Below are positions 1-9,363 of a stretch of 64,000 nt of DNA, in pieces (positions within the stretch are counted from its first letter, which is position 1; each line of letters opens with the position of its first letter). The notes beneath the pieces were generated by a model. That model saw only the letters and a program-made list of their open reading frames with translations. It had not been told where the DNA came from and searched no databases. Made by a program: the position numbers and the translations under genes. The stretch is from Mesorhizobium huakuii (GTDB lineage Bacteria; Pseudomonadota; Alphaproteobacteria; Rhizobiales; Rhizobiaceae). Location: assembly GCF_014189455.1 (NCBI RefSeq), contig NZ_CP050296.1:5266001-5330000 (forward strand). Direction: 5' to 3'.

Positions 1-516
1 GACGATTTCGACAAATTGCGCAAGGCGGCGAGCCAGATGACGGAACGGAACGGTTCCGGCACCAACGTCTCGGAGGGCCTGTCATGGGGCATGCGGGTGC
101 TGTCGCCCGGCGCGCCCTATACCGATGGTGCGCCCTTCAAGACGCCAGGCGTCAGCAAGATCGTCATGCTGCTCACCGACGGTGAGAATGTTGTTTACGG
201 CGCCAGCAACCAGCCGACCAAATCCGACTACACATCCTATGGCTATCTGGCGGGTGGCCGCTTCGGCTCGGACAACCAGACGACGGCGGCGCGCAATGTC
301 GACGGCTGGACCAAGAGCGTGTGCACGCAGTTGAAGAACCAGGGCGTGCAAATCTACACAATGGTGCTGCAGTCGGACACCGCCGCCAACCGCACGCTCT
401 ACAGTGCGTGCGCCTCGGACCCGAGCGGCTATTATGCCGTCAACGATCCGGCCAAACTGCCGGACGTTTTCCAGCAGATCGCCAACAAGTTCTCAAGGCT
501 GCAGCTGACCAATTGA
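1..516 (+). CDS. TadG-like pilus assembly protein, C-terminal part (5' truncated by window)
   Basis: The frame is open from base 1, so only the last 171 residues are present and the true start lies outside the window. The fragment carries the second half of a von Willebrand factor A domain: a VMLLTDGEN strand, the usual LLTDG element of VWA folds, followed by a long loop and a strand ending in QIYTMVLQ. It ends with the PDVFQQIANKFSRLQLTN type of tail seen in TadE/TadG proteins of the Flp/Tad pilus system, which are anchored by one N-terminal membrane helix and face the periplasm. Family assignment rests on the VWA core and the tail, since the N-terminal TadE-like helix cannot be seen. The next gene is convergent. 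Confidence 0.75.
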   Translation, partial: DDFDKLRKAASQMTERNGSGTNVSEGLSWGMRVLSPGAPYTDGAPFKTPGVSKIVMLLTDGENVVYGASNQPTKSDYTSYGYLAGGRFGSDNQTTAARNVDGWTKSVCTQLKNQGVQIYTMVLQSDTAANRTLYSACASDPSGYYAVNDPAKLPDVFQQIANKFSRLQLTN

Positions 517-549
517 GAGCTCTACCCTGGAAGGGTCGAAGCTTACCTC

Positions 550-2478
550 TCAACTCGTATGGGCGACGACCTTGTCGACCGTCTCGGGGAAGAAGTCGGG
601 CGCCGCGTGGCGCTTGCCGAACATCATGTCGTACTGAATGAGCCGGAAATCGCGGATCGCCGGGTCGATATCCTTCTGCCGCGACCAGTCGGGCGTGGCC
701 TCGCCGGCTGGCGTCAGCAGCAGGTTGCGGTCGACGACGCGGTAGTGTTCACGCATCTCTCCCAGAAACCCCGTGTAGTAGGGATGGGTAATCCCCGCAG
801 TGGTGAGGATATGATAGGGCAGGAAGGCCGGGCTCACCGCGCCAAGGTTCTCGACCGAACCGGAGCGGTTCGACCAGATGATCAGCGGAGTCTGATGATG
901 CTCCAGTGCGTCTTGCGGCGTTGCTTCTTTGCGTGGCGCGACATTGTCTTTCAGGAAGCCGGTTTCGACATAGACCGGCCCCAGCGGCGGCAGATGGTCG
1001 CCGAAAAAGGCGATCACGGTGGGGTGGGAGCGCTTCTTGGCCCATTCGATCAGCCGTTCAAGGCCGCGGTCCGCGTCGGCTGAGCCCTCCGCGTAGCTCA
1101 GCAGCGAATCGCGCGCCCATTGGCTGATCGGCGCCTGCACCGCGTGGGTCGGGTTGTAATAGCGGTTCGGTTCATAGGGGCCATGATTCTGCAGGCTGAC
1201 CGCGAAGAAGAACACCGGGTCGTCGCTGGCGTCGGCTTCGCGGATGATCTCGTCCGTCATCGCCGCATCCGATGCCAGCGGTCCGCGCTTTTCCATGGGT
1301 GGCAGCGTCTCTTCCGACTTGAAATCGTTGAAACCGAAATCGGCATAGACCGCGCCACGGTTCCAGAACCAGTTGGTGCCCGGATGGATGGCGCGCGCCC
1401 GGTAGCCCTCGCTCTTCAGGAAGGTCGCCATCGAAGGCGTCGGCGTGCGCACATATTGCTGGTAGGGAATGCTGCCGGCCGGCAGGAAGGCGTTGGAAAA
1501 GCCGGTCAGCGCCTCGAATTCGATGTTGGCGGTCATGCCGCCGAATTCGGGCGAGAACATCGAACCGGAACGCAATGCCCGCACGGTGGGAATGGGATCC
1601 GGCGTGATGGTGACGCCGGGCAGCTTGGTCGGATCCCAGAAGGATTCGCTCATGACGACAATGATGTCGGGCTTTTCATCGGGCACCGAGGCTGTCATCT
1701 GCGGCCTCTCGATCGCCGCGATCGCCTTGTCCGTATAGCCCGGCGGTGCCGACACATGCGCCATCGGCACGTTGAGCGCGAAGGCGAGCGCAAAGCCGTT
1801 GGAGGCGTAGTTTTCCTTCTGGTCCCACATGATCGGGATGATCTGCAGCCGGTCCCTGGTCCAGGAGAAGGTGGCGTAATCCATGATCGAGACGAAGAAG
1901 GCGAGCAGCGGCACCGCCAGCGTCAGCCGGGCAAGGCGGCCCTTGCGGCTGAGTGCTGGGACCCTGCGGCGCCACAGCCGCCAGCCATAGACGAGCAGCG
2001 ACAGGCCGGCGACGATGCCGACGACCATGGCGAGCGCCGTCATCGGCCGGTCGCGCACAAGCAGCGGCAGCAGGGCGACGATCTGGCGGGAGTAGAGGAA
2101 ATCCGTGGGGTAGAGCGGATCGCCCAGATAATGCGATTTCTGGTGCCCGACAAAGGCCAGCGACAGGGTCAAGGGCGCGACGATCATCAGGCTCTGATGG
2201 CTGCGTCCGAGCACGGCATCGAGACCGATGAGGATCAGCGCGAAGACGACGATGGTCGTCCAGCCCGGCTTGAGCGGCTGCAGGAAGAAGGAGACCGTCC
2301 CGGCAAAGTCACCGCGCACGATCAATTCAATGGCAAACACCAGGATGGCCGAGATCGCCAGGCTGATCAATCCGTAACGGACGACCGGCCATCTCCGTCC
2401 CGGCAGATAGCCGGTGGACGGATCGTCTTCCAGGAATTGCGGCGCAGCTTTGCTGGCGCGTTTCGAACTCTTTGCCAC
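550..2478 (-). CDS. Membrane sulfatase / LTA-synthase-like phosphoglycerol transferase
   Basis: About five hydrophobic segments in the first 200 residues are followed by an alkaline-phosphatase-superfamily sulfatase domain. Visible motifs are IIVVMSESFWDP, FGGMTANIEFEALTGF (the T near residue 316 sits where LtaS has its nucleophile), SLQNHGPYEP and FFGDHLPPLG, whose D and H are typical metal ligands. Such proteins transfer phosphoglycerol or phosphoethanolamine groups in the periplasm. In rhizobia related enzymes decorate cyclic beta-glucans, but that substrate is only a guess here. The frame is open to a GTG at 2511. I prefer the GTG at 2478 because a GGGAAG-type ribosome site lies just upstream, giving about 642 residues. 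The gene is divergent from fabD. Confidence 0.8.
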   Translation of the reverse strand: MAKSSKRASKAAPQFLEDDPSTGYLPGRRWPVVRYGLISLAISAILVFAIELIVRGDFAGTVSFFLQPLKPGWTTIVVFALILIGLDAVLGRSHQSLMIVAPLTLSLAFVGHQKSHYLGDPLYPTDFLYSRQIVALLPLLVRDRPMTALAMVVGIVAGLSLLVYGWRLWRRRVPALSRKGRLARLTLAVPLLAFFVSIMDYATFSWTRDRLQIIPIMWDQKENYASNGFALAFALNVPMAHVSAPPGYTDKAIAAIERPQMTASVPDEKPDIIVVMSESFWDPTKLPGVTITPDPIPTVRALRSGSMFSPEFGGMTANIEFEALTGFSNAFLPAGSIPYQQYVRTPTPSMATFLKSEGYRARAIHPGTNWFWNRGAVYADFGFNDFKSEETLPPMEKRGPLASDAAMTDEIIREADASDDPVFFFAVSLQNHGPYEPNRYYNPTHAVQAPISQWARDSLLSYAEGSADADRGLERLIEWAKKRSHPTVIAFFGDHLPPLGPVYVETGFLKDNVAPRKEATPQDALEHHQTPLIIWSNRSGSVENLGAVSPAFLPYHILTTAGITHPYYTGFLGEMREHYRVVDRNLLLTPAGEATPDWSRQKDIDPAIRDFRLIQYDMMFGKRHAAPDFFPETVDKVVAHTS

Positions 2479-2756
2479 TTTAACTTCCCACCCGGCGACA
2501 ACCCAAGTCACGCGATTGTCATATAATTGTCACGCAAAGCTAGCGCCTGTGGCGGAAATAAGAAGAGCCAGCAAACGATTCGTGAGCGGTTTTCATCAGG
2601 AGTGATCGCCAAAAAGCCTTTTGGAACAGGCACTCGGCGCACGGCTCGAAGCTGGCACCGGGTTGAACCGGGCTTGACTTGGCGGCCTGCCTTGCGCCAC
2701 AGGCAGGGAAAATTCGTGTTATCAGGCAAGTAAAACCAGTCTTCGGGAGCCCTCGC

Positions 2757-3704
2757 ATGGCCGTCGCATTCACCTTTCCGGGACAAGGCAGCCAGGCTGT
2801 CGGCATGGGCAAAGAGCTCGCCGATGCCTTTCCCGAGGCGCGCAGGGTCTTCCAGGAAGTCGACGACGCGCTCGCAGAAAACCTGTCGAAGCTGATCTGG
2901 GAAGGTCCGGAAGAAACCTTGACGCTGACGGCCAACGCGCAGCCGGCGCTGATGGCGGTGTCGCTGGCGGCGATCAGGGCGCTGGAAGCGCGCGGTTTCT
3001 CGCTGAAGGACAAGGTCGCCTATGTCGCTGGCCACTCACTGGGCGAATATTCGGCCCTTGCCGCCGCCGGGTTTGTTTCCGTTGCCGATGCCGCCCGGCT
3101 GCTGCGCATCCGCGGCAACGCCATGCAGGCGGCAGTGCCGGCCGGCGAGGGCGCCATGGCGGCGATCATCGGACTGGAGCAGGCGGATGTCGAAGCCGCT
3201 TGCTCCGAAGCCGCGCAAGGGGCCGGTAAGGTCTGCCAGATCGCCAACGACAATGGCGGCGGACAGCTGGTCATTTCCGGCGCCAAGACCGCGGTCGAGC
3301 TGGCGGCGAAACTTTGCACCGAAAAGGGCGCCAAGCGGGCGCTGATGCTGCAGGTTTCGGCGCCCTTCCATTCGGCGCTGATGGCGCCGGCGGCGAACGT
3401 TATGCGCGATGCGCTTTCCGGTGTGGCGAAGCATGCGCCGGCGGTGCCCGTGCTGTCCAACGTCACCGTGACCCCGACCAGCGATCCCGACGAGATCGCC
3501 CGGCGGCTGGTCGAGCAGATAACCGGCCGCGTGCGTTGGCGCGAAACAGTGGAATGGTTCGGCGCCAACGGTGTTGCAACACTCTACGAGATCGGCGCCG
3601 GCAAGGTGCTGTCGGGCCTGGCACGGCGCATCAACCGCGACATCGCTACCGCGTCGGTCGGCACATCGGCCGATGTCGAGGCGGCGCTGGCCGCACTTGC
3701 ATAA
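2757..3704 (+). CDS. fabD: Malonyl-CoA:ACP transacylase
   Basis: FabD loads malonyl groups onto acyl carrier protein for fatty-acid elongation in the cytoplasm. The 315-residue product opens with FTFPGQGSQ, has the nucleophile serine in GHSLGE (S94) and the partner histidine in APFHSALM (H205), and matches the family length. The ATG at 2757 was chosen over upstream in-frame codons because the protein then begins at the conserved MAVAFTFPGQGSQ and a GGGAG sequence lies 8 nt upstream. It is the first gene of the fabD-fabG-acpP-fabF run, 60 nt before fabG, the usual rhizobial order. Confidence 0.97.
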   Translation: MAVAFTFPGQGSQAVGMGKELADAFPEARRVFQEVDDALAENLSKLIWEGPEETLTLTANAQPALMAVSLAAIRALEARGFSLKDKVAYVAGHSLGEYSALAAAGFVSVADAARLLRIRGNAMQAAVPAGEGAMAAIIGLEQADVEAACSEAAQGAGKVCQIANDNGGGQLVISGAKTAVELAAKLCTEKGAKRALMLQVSAPFHSALMAPAANVMRDALSGVAKHAPAVPVLSNVTVTPTSDPDEIARRLVEQITGRVRWRETVEWFGANGVATLYEIGAGKVLSGLARRINRDIATASVGTSADVEAALAALA

Positions 3705-3764
3705 TCCACTGGCGATTTGACCCCACCCGTGTGAAGGGTGTTTCCCTCAGATCAGGAGACGAAA

Positions 3765-4502
3765 ATGTTCGAACTGACCGGCCGCAAGGCGCTCGTCACC
3801 GGCGCATCGGGAGGCATCGGCGAGGCGATTGCCCGCGTGCTGCATGCGCAAGGCGCCATTGTCGGCCTGCACGGCACCCGCATCGAGAAACTGGAGACTT
3901 TGGCAGGCGAACTCGGCGACCGGGTCAAACTGTTCCCGGCCAATCTGTCGAACCGCGACGAGGTCAAGGCGCTCGGCCAGAAGGCGGAGGCCGAGCTCGA
4001 AGGTGTCGATATCCTGGTCAACAATGCCGGCATCACCAAGGACGGCCTGTTCGTGCGCATGTCGGACGCCGATTGGGATACGGTGATGGAGGTCAACCTG
4101 ACTGCTGTGTTCAGGCTGACCCGCGAACTGACCCATCCGATGATGCGCCGTCGCCATGGCCGCATCATCAACATCACCTCGGTGGTCGGCGTGACCGGCA
4201 ATCCCGGCCAGACCAACTACTGCGCCTCCAAGGCCGGCATGATCGGCTTCTCCAAATCGCTGGCGCAGGAAATCGCCACCCGCAATATCACCGTCAACTG
4301 CGTCGCCCCGGGCTTCATCGAATCGGCCATGACCGACAAGCTCAACGACAAGCAGAAAGAGGCGATCATGGCGGCGATTCCGACGCGTCGCATGGGCACG
4401 AGCGTTGAAGTGGCGTCCGCGGTTGCCTACCTCGCCTCCAACGAAGCCGCCTACGTCACCGGCCAGACCATCCATGTCAACGGCGGCATGGCCATGATTT
4501 GA
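3765..4502 (+). CDS. fabG: 3-oxoacyl-ACP reductase
   Basis: This is a short-chain dehydrogenase of 245 residues that reduces 3-oxoacyl-ACP with NADPH in each elongation cycle. The cofactor motif TGASGGIG is at residues 12-19, NNAG at 86-89, and the catalytic set N111, S139, Y152 and K156 is intact. An AGGAG sequence at 3754-3758 sets the ATG at 3765, rather than an upstream in-frame codon. It follows fabD and precedes acpP. The 199 nt between fabG and acpP suggest that acpP also has its own promoter. Confidence 0.97.
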   Translation: MFELTGRKALVTGASGGIGEAIARVLHAQGAIVGLHGTRIEKLETLAGELGDRVKLFPANLSNRDEVKALGQKAEAELEGVDILVNNAGITKDGLFVRMSDADWDTVMEVNLTAVFRLTRELTHPMMRRRHGRIINITSVVGVTGNPGQTNYCASKAGMIGFSKSLAQEIATRNITVNCVAPGFIESAMTDKLNDKQKEAIMAAIPTRRMGTSVEVASAVAYLASNEAAYVTGQTIHVNGGMAMI

Positions 4503-4701
4503 CGGATATTGCGGGGCTGTGAAAAGAGACCATTTCGCCTTGGACCTCCGCCATTTTTCGTGTAATGCGGCCCGCAACCCGGCGGTTCGGGCAAAAACCG
4601 GTCTGTAGCCGTTGCGTTTCCGGCAGGACCATCTTTCAGCTTGATTAGCGGCATTCTGCCCGCTAACGAAGACAGACAAACAAAAGACGAGGATGCCCCA
4701 A

Positions 4702-4938
4702 ATGAGTGACACCGCAGAGCGCGTCAAGAAGATCGTCATCGAGCACCTTGGCGTCGATGCCGACAAAGTGACGGAGCAGGCGAGCTTCATCGATGATCTG
4801 GGCGCCGACAGCCTCGACACGGTCGAACTCGTCATGGCGTTCGAAGAAGAATTCGGCGTCGAGATTCCCGACGACGCAGCCGAGACCATCCTGACCGTCG
4901 GCGACGCGGTTAAGTACATCGACAAGGCTTCGGCCTGA
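4702..4938 (+). CDS. acpP: Acyl carrier protein
   Basis: This small acidic protein of 78 residues carries growing acyl chains on a phosphopantetheine arm. The attachment serine is S37 in the [10 protein letters not shown] motif, and the length and helix pattern match bacterial AcpP. The start at 4702 ([10 protein letters not shown]) is preferred to the in-frame ATG at 4693 because GAGG at 4689-4692 is then 9 nt away and the protein begins at the conserved point. fabF follows after 34 nt. Confidence 0.97.
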   Translation: MSDTAERVKKIVIEHLGVDADKVTEQASFIDDLGADSLDTVELVMAFEEEFGVEIPDDAAETILTVGDAVKYIDKASA

Positions 4939-4972
4939 CGCTTCCAGCAGTCATCACCGGGGAGGACCTGCG

Positions 4973-6235
4973 ATGAGGCGTGTCGTCGTCACGGGCCTTG
5001 GGTTGTTGTCGCCGTTCGGCATGGGCTTTGAGCACAGCTGGAAGGAACTTCTGACCGGCCGCAGCGCCGCCAAGCGCATCACCGAGTTCGAGGTGGAGGA
5101 TCTTGCCTGCAAGATCGCCCACGTCGTCCCGCGTGGTGACGGCAGCAATGCCACCTTCAATCCCGAGGCCGTGCTCGAGCCGAAGGAATTGCGCAAGATC
5201 GGCGACTTCATCCTGTACGGGATTGCCGCCGCCGACGAGGCGCTGAAGGATTCCGGTTGGGAGCCCAAGACCCACGAGGAGCAATGCGCCACCGGCGTGC
5301 TCATCGGTTCGGGTATTGGCGGCATCGAGGGCATCGCCGAGAACGCGATGATCCTCAAGGAGCGCGGCCCGCGCCGCATCAGCCCCTTCTTCATCCCGGG
5401 CCAGATCATCAATCTCGTCTCCGGCCAGGTTTCGATCCGGCACGGGCTGAAAGGCCCGAACCATGCCGTCGTCACGGCCTGTTCGACCGGCGCGCACGCC
5501 ATTGGCGATGCAGCCCGGCTGATCATGTGGGGCGATGCCGACGTCATGGTCGCCGGTGGCGCTGAAGCGCCGGTGACGCGGCTGTCGATCGCTGGCTTCG
5601 CCGCCTGCCGGGCTCTGTCGACCGACCGTAATGACGCGCCGCAGACGGCGTCGCGTCCCTATGACCGCGACCGCGACGGCTTCGTCATGGGCGAGGGTGC
5701 CGGTGTTGTCGTGCTGGAAGAACTCGAGCATGCAAAGGCGCGCGGGGCGAAAATCTACGCCGAGGTGACCGGCTACGGTCTCACCGGCGATGCCTATCAC
5801 ATCACGGCTCCCGCGGAGGATGGCGACGGGGCTTTCCGTTGCATGACCGCGGCGTTGAACCGGGCCAAGCTTACGCCCGCGGATATCGACTACATCAACG
5901 CGCACGGCACCTCGACCATGGCCGATACGATTGAACTTGGCGCTGTCGAGAGGCTTGTCGGCAATGCCGCGTCGAAGATTTCGATGTCGTCGACCAAGTC
6001 GTCGATCGGCCATCTGCTGGGGGCGGCGGGTGCCGCCGAAGCGATCTTTTCGATCCTGGCTATCCGGGACAATGTCGCGCCGGCGACCATCAACCTCGAC
6101 AACCCCGAGCGCGAAACCGCGATCGACCTGGTGCCGAACAAGCCTCGCTCCCGCCAGATCGACGTGGCGTTGTCCAATTCCTTTGGTTTTGGCGGCACCA
6201 ACGCTTCGCTTGTGTTCCAGCGCTACAATGGCTGA
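4973..6235 (+). CDS. fabF: 3-oxoacyl-ACP synthase II
   Basis: This condensing enzyme (KAS II) extends acyl-ACP with malonyl-ACP. The 420 residues hold the complete Cys-His-His active site: C170 in VVTACSTGA, H311 in NAHGTST and H347 in SSIGHLLGAAG. The C-terminal glycine-rich SNSFGFGGTNASL loop is present. GGGGAGGA lies upstream of the ATG. It is the fourth gene of the fatty-acid cluster and is followed after about 100 nt by mltG, the usual pairing in rhizobia. Confidence 0.97.
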   Translation: MRRVVVTGLGLLSPFGMGFEHSWKELLTGRSAAKRITEFEVEDLACKIAHVVPRGDGSNATFNPEAVLEPKELRKIGDFILYGIAAADEALKDSGWEPKTHEEQCATGVLIGSGIGGIEGIAENAMILKERGPRRISPFFIPGQIINLVSGQVSIRHGLKGPNHAVVTACSTGAHAIGDAARLIMWGDADVMVAGGAEAPVTRLSIAGFAACRALSTDRNDAPQTASRPYDRDRDGFVMGEGAGVVVLEELEHAKARGAKIYAEVTGYGLTGDAYHITAPAEDGDGAFRCMTAALNRAKLTPADIDYINAHGTSTMADTIELGAVERLVGNAASKISMSSTKSSIGHLLGAAGAAEAIFSILAIRDNVAPATINLDNPERETAIDLVPNKPRSRQIDVALSNSFGFGGTNASLVFQRYNG

Positions 6236-6337
6236 CCGTCCGGCTGCCGGACGATACTTCGGTGTGCCGTCAATTTTGCCATATTCGCCCCTACTCTGCC
6301 GCAGGGGATTCGTTGGGCGATCAAACGGTAGGGCAAG

Positions 6338-7600
6338 ATGAACACAAATCCGTCGGGCAACGGAGAATTCGGGCAAAGGCCGGCGAACACCGGGCCGATC
6401 GTGCCGAAGACAGCCAGCGAGGCCTTGCGGCCGGAAGCCGGAACGCCGCCGCCGAAGCGCTCGCGCGCTTCGCGCAGCCAGGTCGTCGTGTTTATGAACT
6501 TCGTCATCTCCTTGGTGATGCTGATGGTTCTGACGGCGGGCGCGGCGCTCTACTTCGGCAAGCAGGAATTCACCGAACCTGGTCCCTCGGCCAATGGCGA
6601 CACCTTCCTGGTCAAGCCCAACACCGGGGTCCAGGACATCGCCGACCAGCTTGAGCGCCGCGGACTGATCAGCGACGCCCGTGTCTTCCGCCTTGGCGTG
6701 CGCGCCTTCGGCAACGATTCCGCACTCAAGGCCGGCGAATACGAGATCAAGCCCAGGGCATCCATGCGTGACATCATGGAGCTTTTGAAGAGCGGCAAGT
6801 CGGTGATGTATTCGCTGACCATTCCGGAAGGGCTGACGGTTGACCAGGCCCTGCAGCGTATCGCCGACGAACCCGCCTTGAGCGGCGACATGCCGGCGAA
6901 AGTGCCCCCCGAGGGCAGCCTTGCCACCGACACGCTGCGCTTCACGCGCGGCGCGACGCGCCAGCAGATGATCGACAAGCTGGTGGCCGATCAGAAGAAG
7001 CTGGTCGACGAGGTCTGGCAGCGGCGCGCGCCGGACCTGCCGCTCGCCAATATCGAGGACTTCGTCACCCTGGCCTCGATCGTCGAGAAGGAAACCGGCA
7101 GGGGGGACGAGCGTTCCCGCGTCGCCGCCGTCTTCCTCAACCGGCTGGCCAAGGGCATGCGCCTGCAATCCGATCCGACCATCATCTATGGTCTGTTCGG
7201 CGGTAAGGGAAAGCCCGCTGACCGCCCGATCTACCAGTCGGACATCCAGAAGCAGACGCCTTACAACACCTATGTGATCAATGGTCTGCCGCCGACGCCT
7301 ATCGCCAATCCGGGCCGTGCCGCGCTTGAGGCCGTGGCCAATCCATCGAAGACCGACGATCTTTATTTCGTCGCCGACGGCACGGGCGGGCACGTCTTTG
7401 CCGCGACGCTGGACGAGCACAATGAGAACGTCGCCCGCTATCGTGCGTTACAGAAGAAGCAGGCCGATGACGCGGCCAAGGCTGCCGCTGGTGCCAATGG
7501 CACTCCCGAAAAGCCTGCCGCCGACAAGCCTGCCGATGGCAGCGACGGCACCGGTGGCGATAATGGCGATGCCGGCGGCGATGCTGGCGACGCCCAGTGA
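6338..7600 (+). CDS. mltG: Endolytic murein transglycosylase
   Basis: MltG (YceG family) cuts nascent glycan strands at the inner membrane and is thought to end glycan polymerisation. The 420-residue product has a proline-rich cytoplasmic N-terminus, one membrane helix at about residues 49-72, then the periplasmic domain. The catalytic glutamate falls in ASIVEKET (E250), followed by RVAAVFLNRL and the QSDPTIIYG strand. The last 50 or so residues are a low-complexity Ala/Gly/Asp/Lys tail, common in alphaproteobacterial versions. AGGGCAAG precedes the ATG. Confidence 0.94.
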   Translation: MNTNPSGNGEFGQRPANTGPIVPKTASEALRPEAGTPPPKRSRASRSQVVVFMNFVISLVMLMVLTAGAALYFGKQEFTEPGPSANGDTFLVKPNTGVQDIADQLERRGLISDARVFRLGVRAFGNDSALKAGEYEIKPRASMRDIMELLKSGKSVMYSLTIPEGLTVDQALQRIADEPALSGDMPAKVPPEGSLATDTLRFTRGATRQQMIDKLVADQKKLVDEVWQRRAPDLPLANIEDFVTLASIVEKETGRGDERSRVAAVFLNRLAKGMRLQSDPTIIYGLFGGKGKPADRPIYQSDIQKQTPYNTYVINGLPPTPIANPGRAALEAVANPSKTDDLYFVADGTGGHVFAATLDEHNENVARYRALQKKQADDAAKAAAGANGTPEKPAADKPADGSDGTGGDNGDAGGDAGDAQ

Positions 7601-7758
7601 GATAAAAAAGGCGTTGCCCGGAAGGCGGCAGCCTGACATTTGAAAGAAACGCCACGCGTCCGATTTCGACGCACCCACGGCGTGGTCATTTTTAAGCAGC
7701 ACTTGCCCCTGTCCGGAAAACTGGTTTTGGGGTGATGCGCCAGGGGTGTGCAGGCGAC

Positions 7759-8649
7759 ATGAATTTGCAGAGCATGACCGGATTTGCGCGTGCCGTCGCC
7801 GAGCATGACGGCACTTCGATCGCCTGGGAGGTCAAGTCCGTCAACGGCAAGAGCGTCGAGGTGCGGCTGCGGCTGCCGCAAGGTTTCGAGCGGCTGGAGC
7901 CGGCGGTCAGGCAAACGCTGCAGAAGCGTTTCGCCCGGGGCAATTTCCAGGCGACGCTGACTATCGGCCGCGCCGCCGGTGCGCAGGCGCAACCCGTCGT
8001 CAACGAGGCGTTTCTGAAAGACCTTGCGGGCCTCGCCAAGCGGCTGCAGGAACAATTCGGCGTTGCCCCCGCCACGGCCGACGGGTTGCTGTCGCTGCGC
8101 GGCGTGCTCGACATTCCTGAAACCGTGGAAACCGAAGAGGCGCGCGCCGCGCTCGACATCGCCATCATGGCTGCCCTTGAGGTGGCGCTGAAAGGGCTGG
8201 AGCAAGCACGGCAAGGCGAGGGTGCGGCACTGGCTTTGCTGCTGTCCGGCCACATCGACGCCATTGAGGCACTGACGCTGCGCGCGGAGGCGGACCCGTC
8301 ACGCGAGACGGCGGCGATCCGTGAACGCATCGCCGAGCAGGTCAGGCTGCTGATGGACGCGTCCGCCAATCTGGATGCGAGCCGGCTGCACATGGAGGCG
8401 GCGTTCCTCGCCACCAAGGCTGATATTCGCGAAGAGATCGACCGGCTGAAAACGCATGTCGCATCTGGCCGCACCCTGCTTGGGGGCGGCGGCGCCGTCG
8501 GCCGCAAGCTCGATTTCCTGGCACAGGAATTTAACCGCGAATCGAATACGCTGTGCTCGAAGTCGAACGCCGCCGCCGTCACCGCGATCGGGCTGGAGCT
8601 GAAGGCCGTGGTCGACCAGTTTCGTGAACAGGTCCAGAATCTGGAGTAG
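7759..8649 (+). CDS. YicC/YloC family endoribonuclease
   Basis: The product of 296 residues begins MNLQSMTGFARA, the signature start of the YicC family, which is why the ATG at 7759 was chosen over a codon 27 nt upstream. YicC proteins are RNA endonucleases implicated in small-RNA and transcript turnover. The conserved C-terminal block with GRKLDFLAQEFNRESNTLCSKS is present. Only 3 nt separate its stop from gmk, so the two are presumably co-transcribed, as in many bacteria. Confidence 0.92.
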   Translation: MNLQSMTGFARAVAEHDGTSIAWEVKSVNGKSVEVRLRLPQGFERLEPAVRQTLQKRFARGNFQATLTIGRAAGAQAQPVVNEAFLKDLAGLAKRLQEQFGVAPATADGLLSLRGVLDIPETVETEEARAALDIAIMAALEVALKGLEQARQGEGAALALLLSGHIDAIEALTLRAEADPSRETAAIRERIAEQVRLLMDASANLDASRLHMEAAFLATKADIREEIDRLKTHVASGRTLLGGGGAVGRKLDFLAQEFNRESNTLCSKSNAAAVTAIGLELKAVVDQFREQVQNLE

Positions 8650-8652
8650 CCG

Positions 8653-9327
8653 ATGGTTGCCAAGGAACCGATGGTTCCCAGGGATTTGGGGTCCCGCATC
8701 CGCCGCCGGGGGCTGATGCTTGTGCTGTCGTCGCCGTCGGGCGCCGGCAAGTCGACGATCGCGCGCAACCTTCTGGAAAGCGATTCCAGCCTCGAACTGT
8801 CGGTCTCGGTCACCACCAGACCGCGCCGCGGCTCGGAGATCGAGGGTGTTCACTACCATTTCCGCACCATGCGCGAGTTCGAGCGGCTGCGCGATTCCGA
8901 CGCGCTGCTGGAGTGGGCGGAAGTGCACGGCAATTGCTATGCGACACCGCGCGAGCCCGCCGAACTGGCATTGGCGCAAGGCCGCGACATGCTGTTCGAC
9001 ATCGACTGGCAAGGCGCTCAGCAGCTCAAGGAGAAGATGCGCGCTGACATCGTCTCGATCTTCATCCTGCCGCCGTCGATGAAGGAATTGAAGGCGCGGC
9101 TGAAGCGTCGTGCCGAGGACCAGGAAGCGGTGATCGAGACGCGGCTGAAGAACGCCCGCAACGAGATCGAGCACTGGAAGGAATATGATTTCGTCATCGT
9201 CAATGACGATCTCGACCGCGCCTTTGCCGAAGTGCGTGGCATCGTCGTCGCCGAACGATTGCGGCGCGACCGCCGGCCCGGTCTGTTCGATTTCGTCTCC
9301 GGTTTGCTGGACGAGAAGACGGTGTAG
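8653..9327 (+). CDS. gmk: Guanylate kinase
   Basis: Gmk phosphorylates GMP to GDP. The 224-residue protein has a P-loop [10 protein letters not shown] near residues 26-35, the [19 protein letters not shown] nucleotide-binding segment and the [14 protein letters not shown] block, all typical of the family. An N-terminal extension of about 20 residues precedes the kinase fold, as in other Rhizobiales. It is co-directional with yicC and convergent with rsmA, with a perfect hairpin between the two stop codons. Confidence 0.96.
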   Translation: MVAKEPMVPRDLGSRIRRRGLMLVLSSPSGAGKSTIARNLLESDSSLELSVSVTTRPRRGSEIEGVHYHFRTMREFERLRDSDALLEWAEVHGNCYATPREPAELALAQGRDMLFDIDWQGAQQLKEKMRADIVSIFILPPSMKELKARLKRRAEDQEAVIETRLKNARNEIEHWKEYDFVIVNDDLDRAFAEVRGIVVAERLRRDRRPGLFDFVSGLLDEKTV

Positions 9328-9335
9328 GCCTTTTT

Positions 9336-9361
9336 CCTTCTCCCCGTAAACGGGGAGAAGG
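9336..9361. repeat. Perfect 11-bp inverted repeat between gmk and rsmA
   Basis: The arms CCTTCTCCCCG and CGGGGAGAAGG flank a TAAA loop between two convergent genes. The stem could terminate both transcripts. It lacks a T run on the 3' side in either direction, so it is not a textbook intrinsic terminator. From general knowledge, short CTTCTCCCCG palindromes recur between genes in Mesorhizobium genomes, so this may be one copy of such a family. Confidence 0.7.
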
Positions 9362-9363
9362 GG

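Noticed and set aside
1120..2526. Long plus-strand open frame (about 468 codons) across the sulfatase gene
   Set aside because: Antisense to a well-supported gene. It is rich in Arg/Gly/His/Asp runs typical of high-GC shadow frames and has no recognisable domain.
4910..7420. Minus-strand open frame of about 836 codons across acpP, fabF and mltG
   Set aside because: It covers three conserved genes on the other strand and their stop codons. The composition is that of a shadow frame with no motif.
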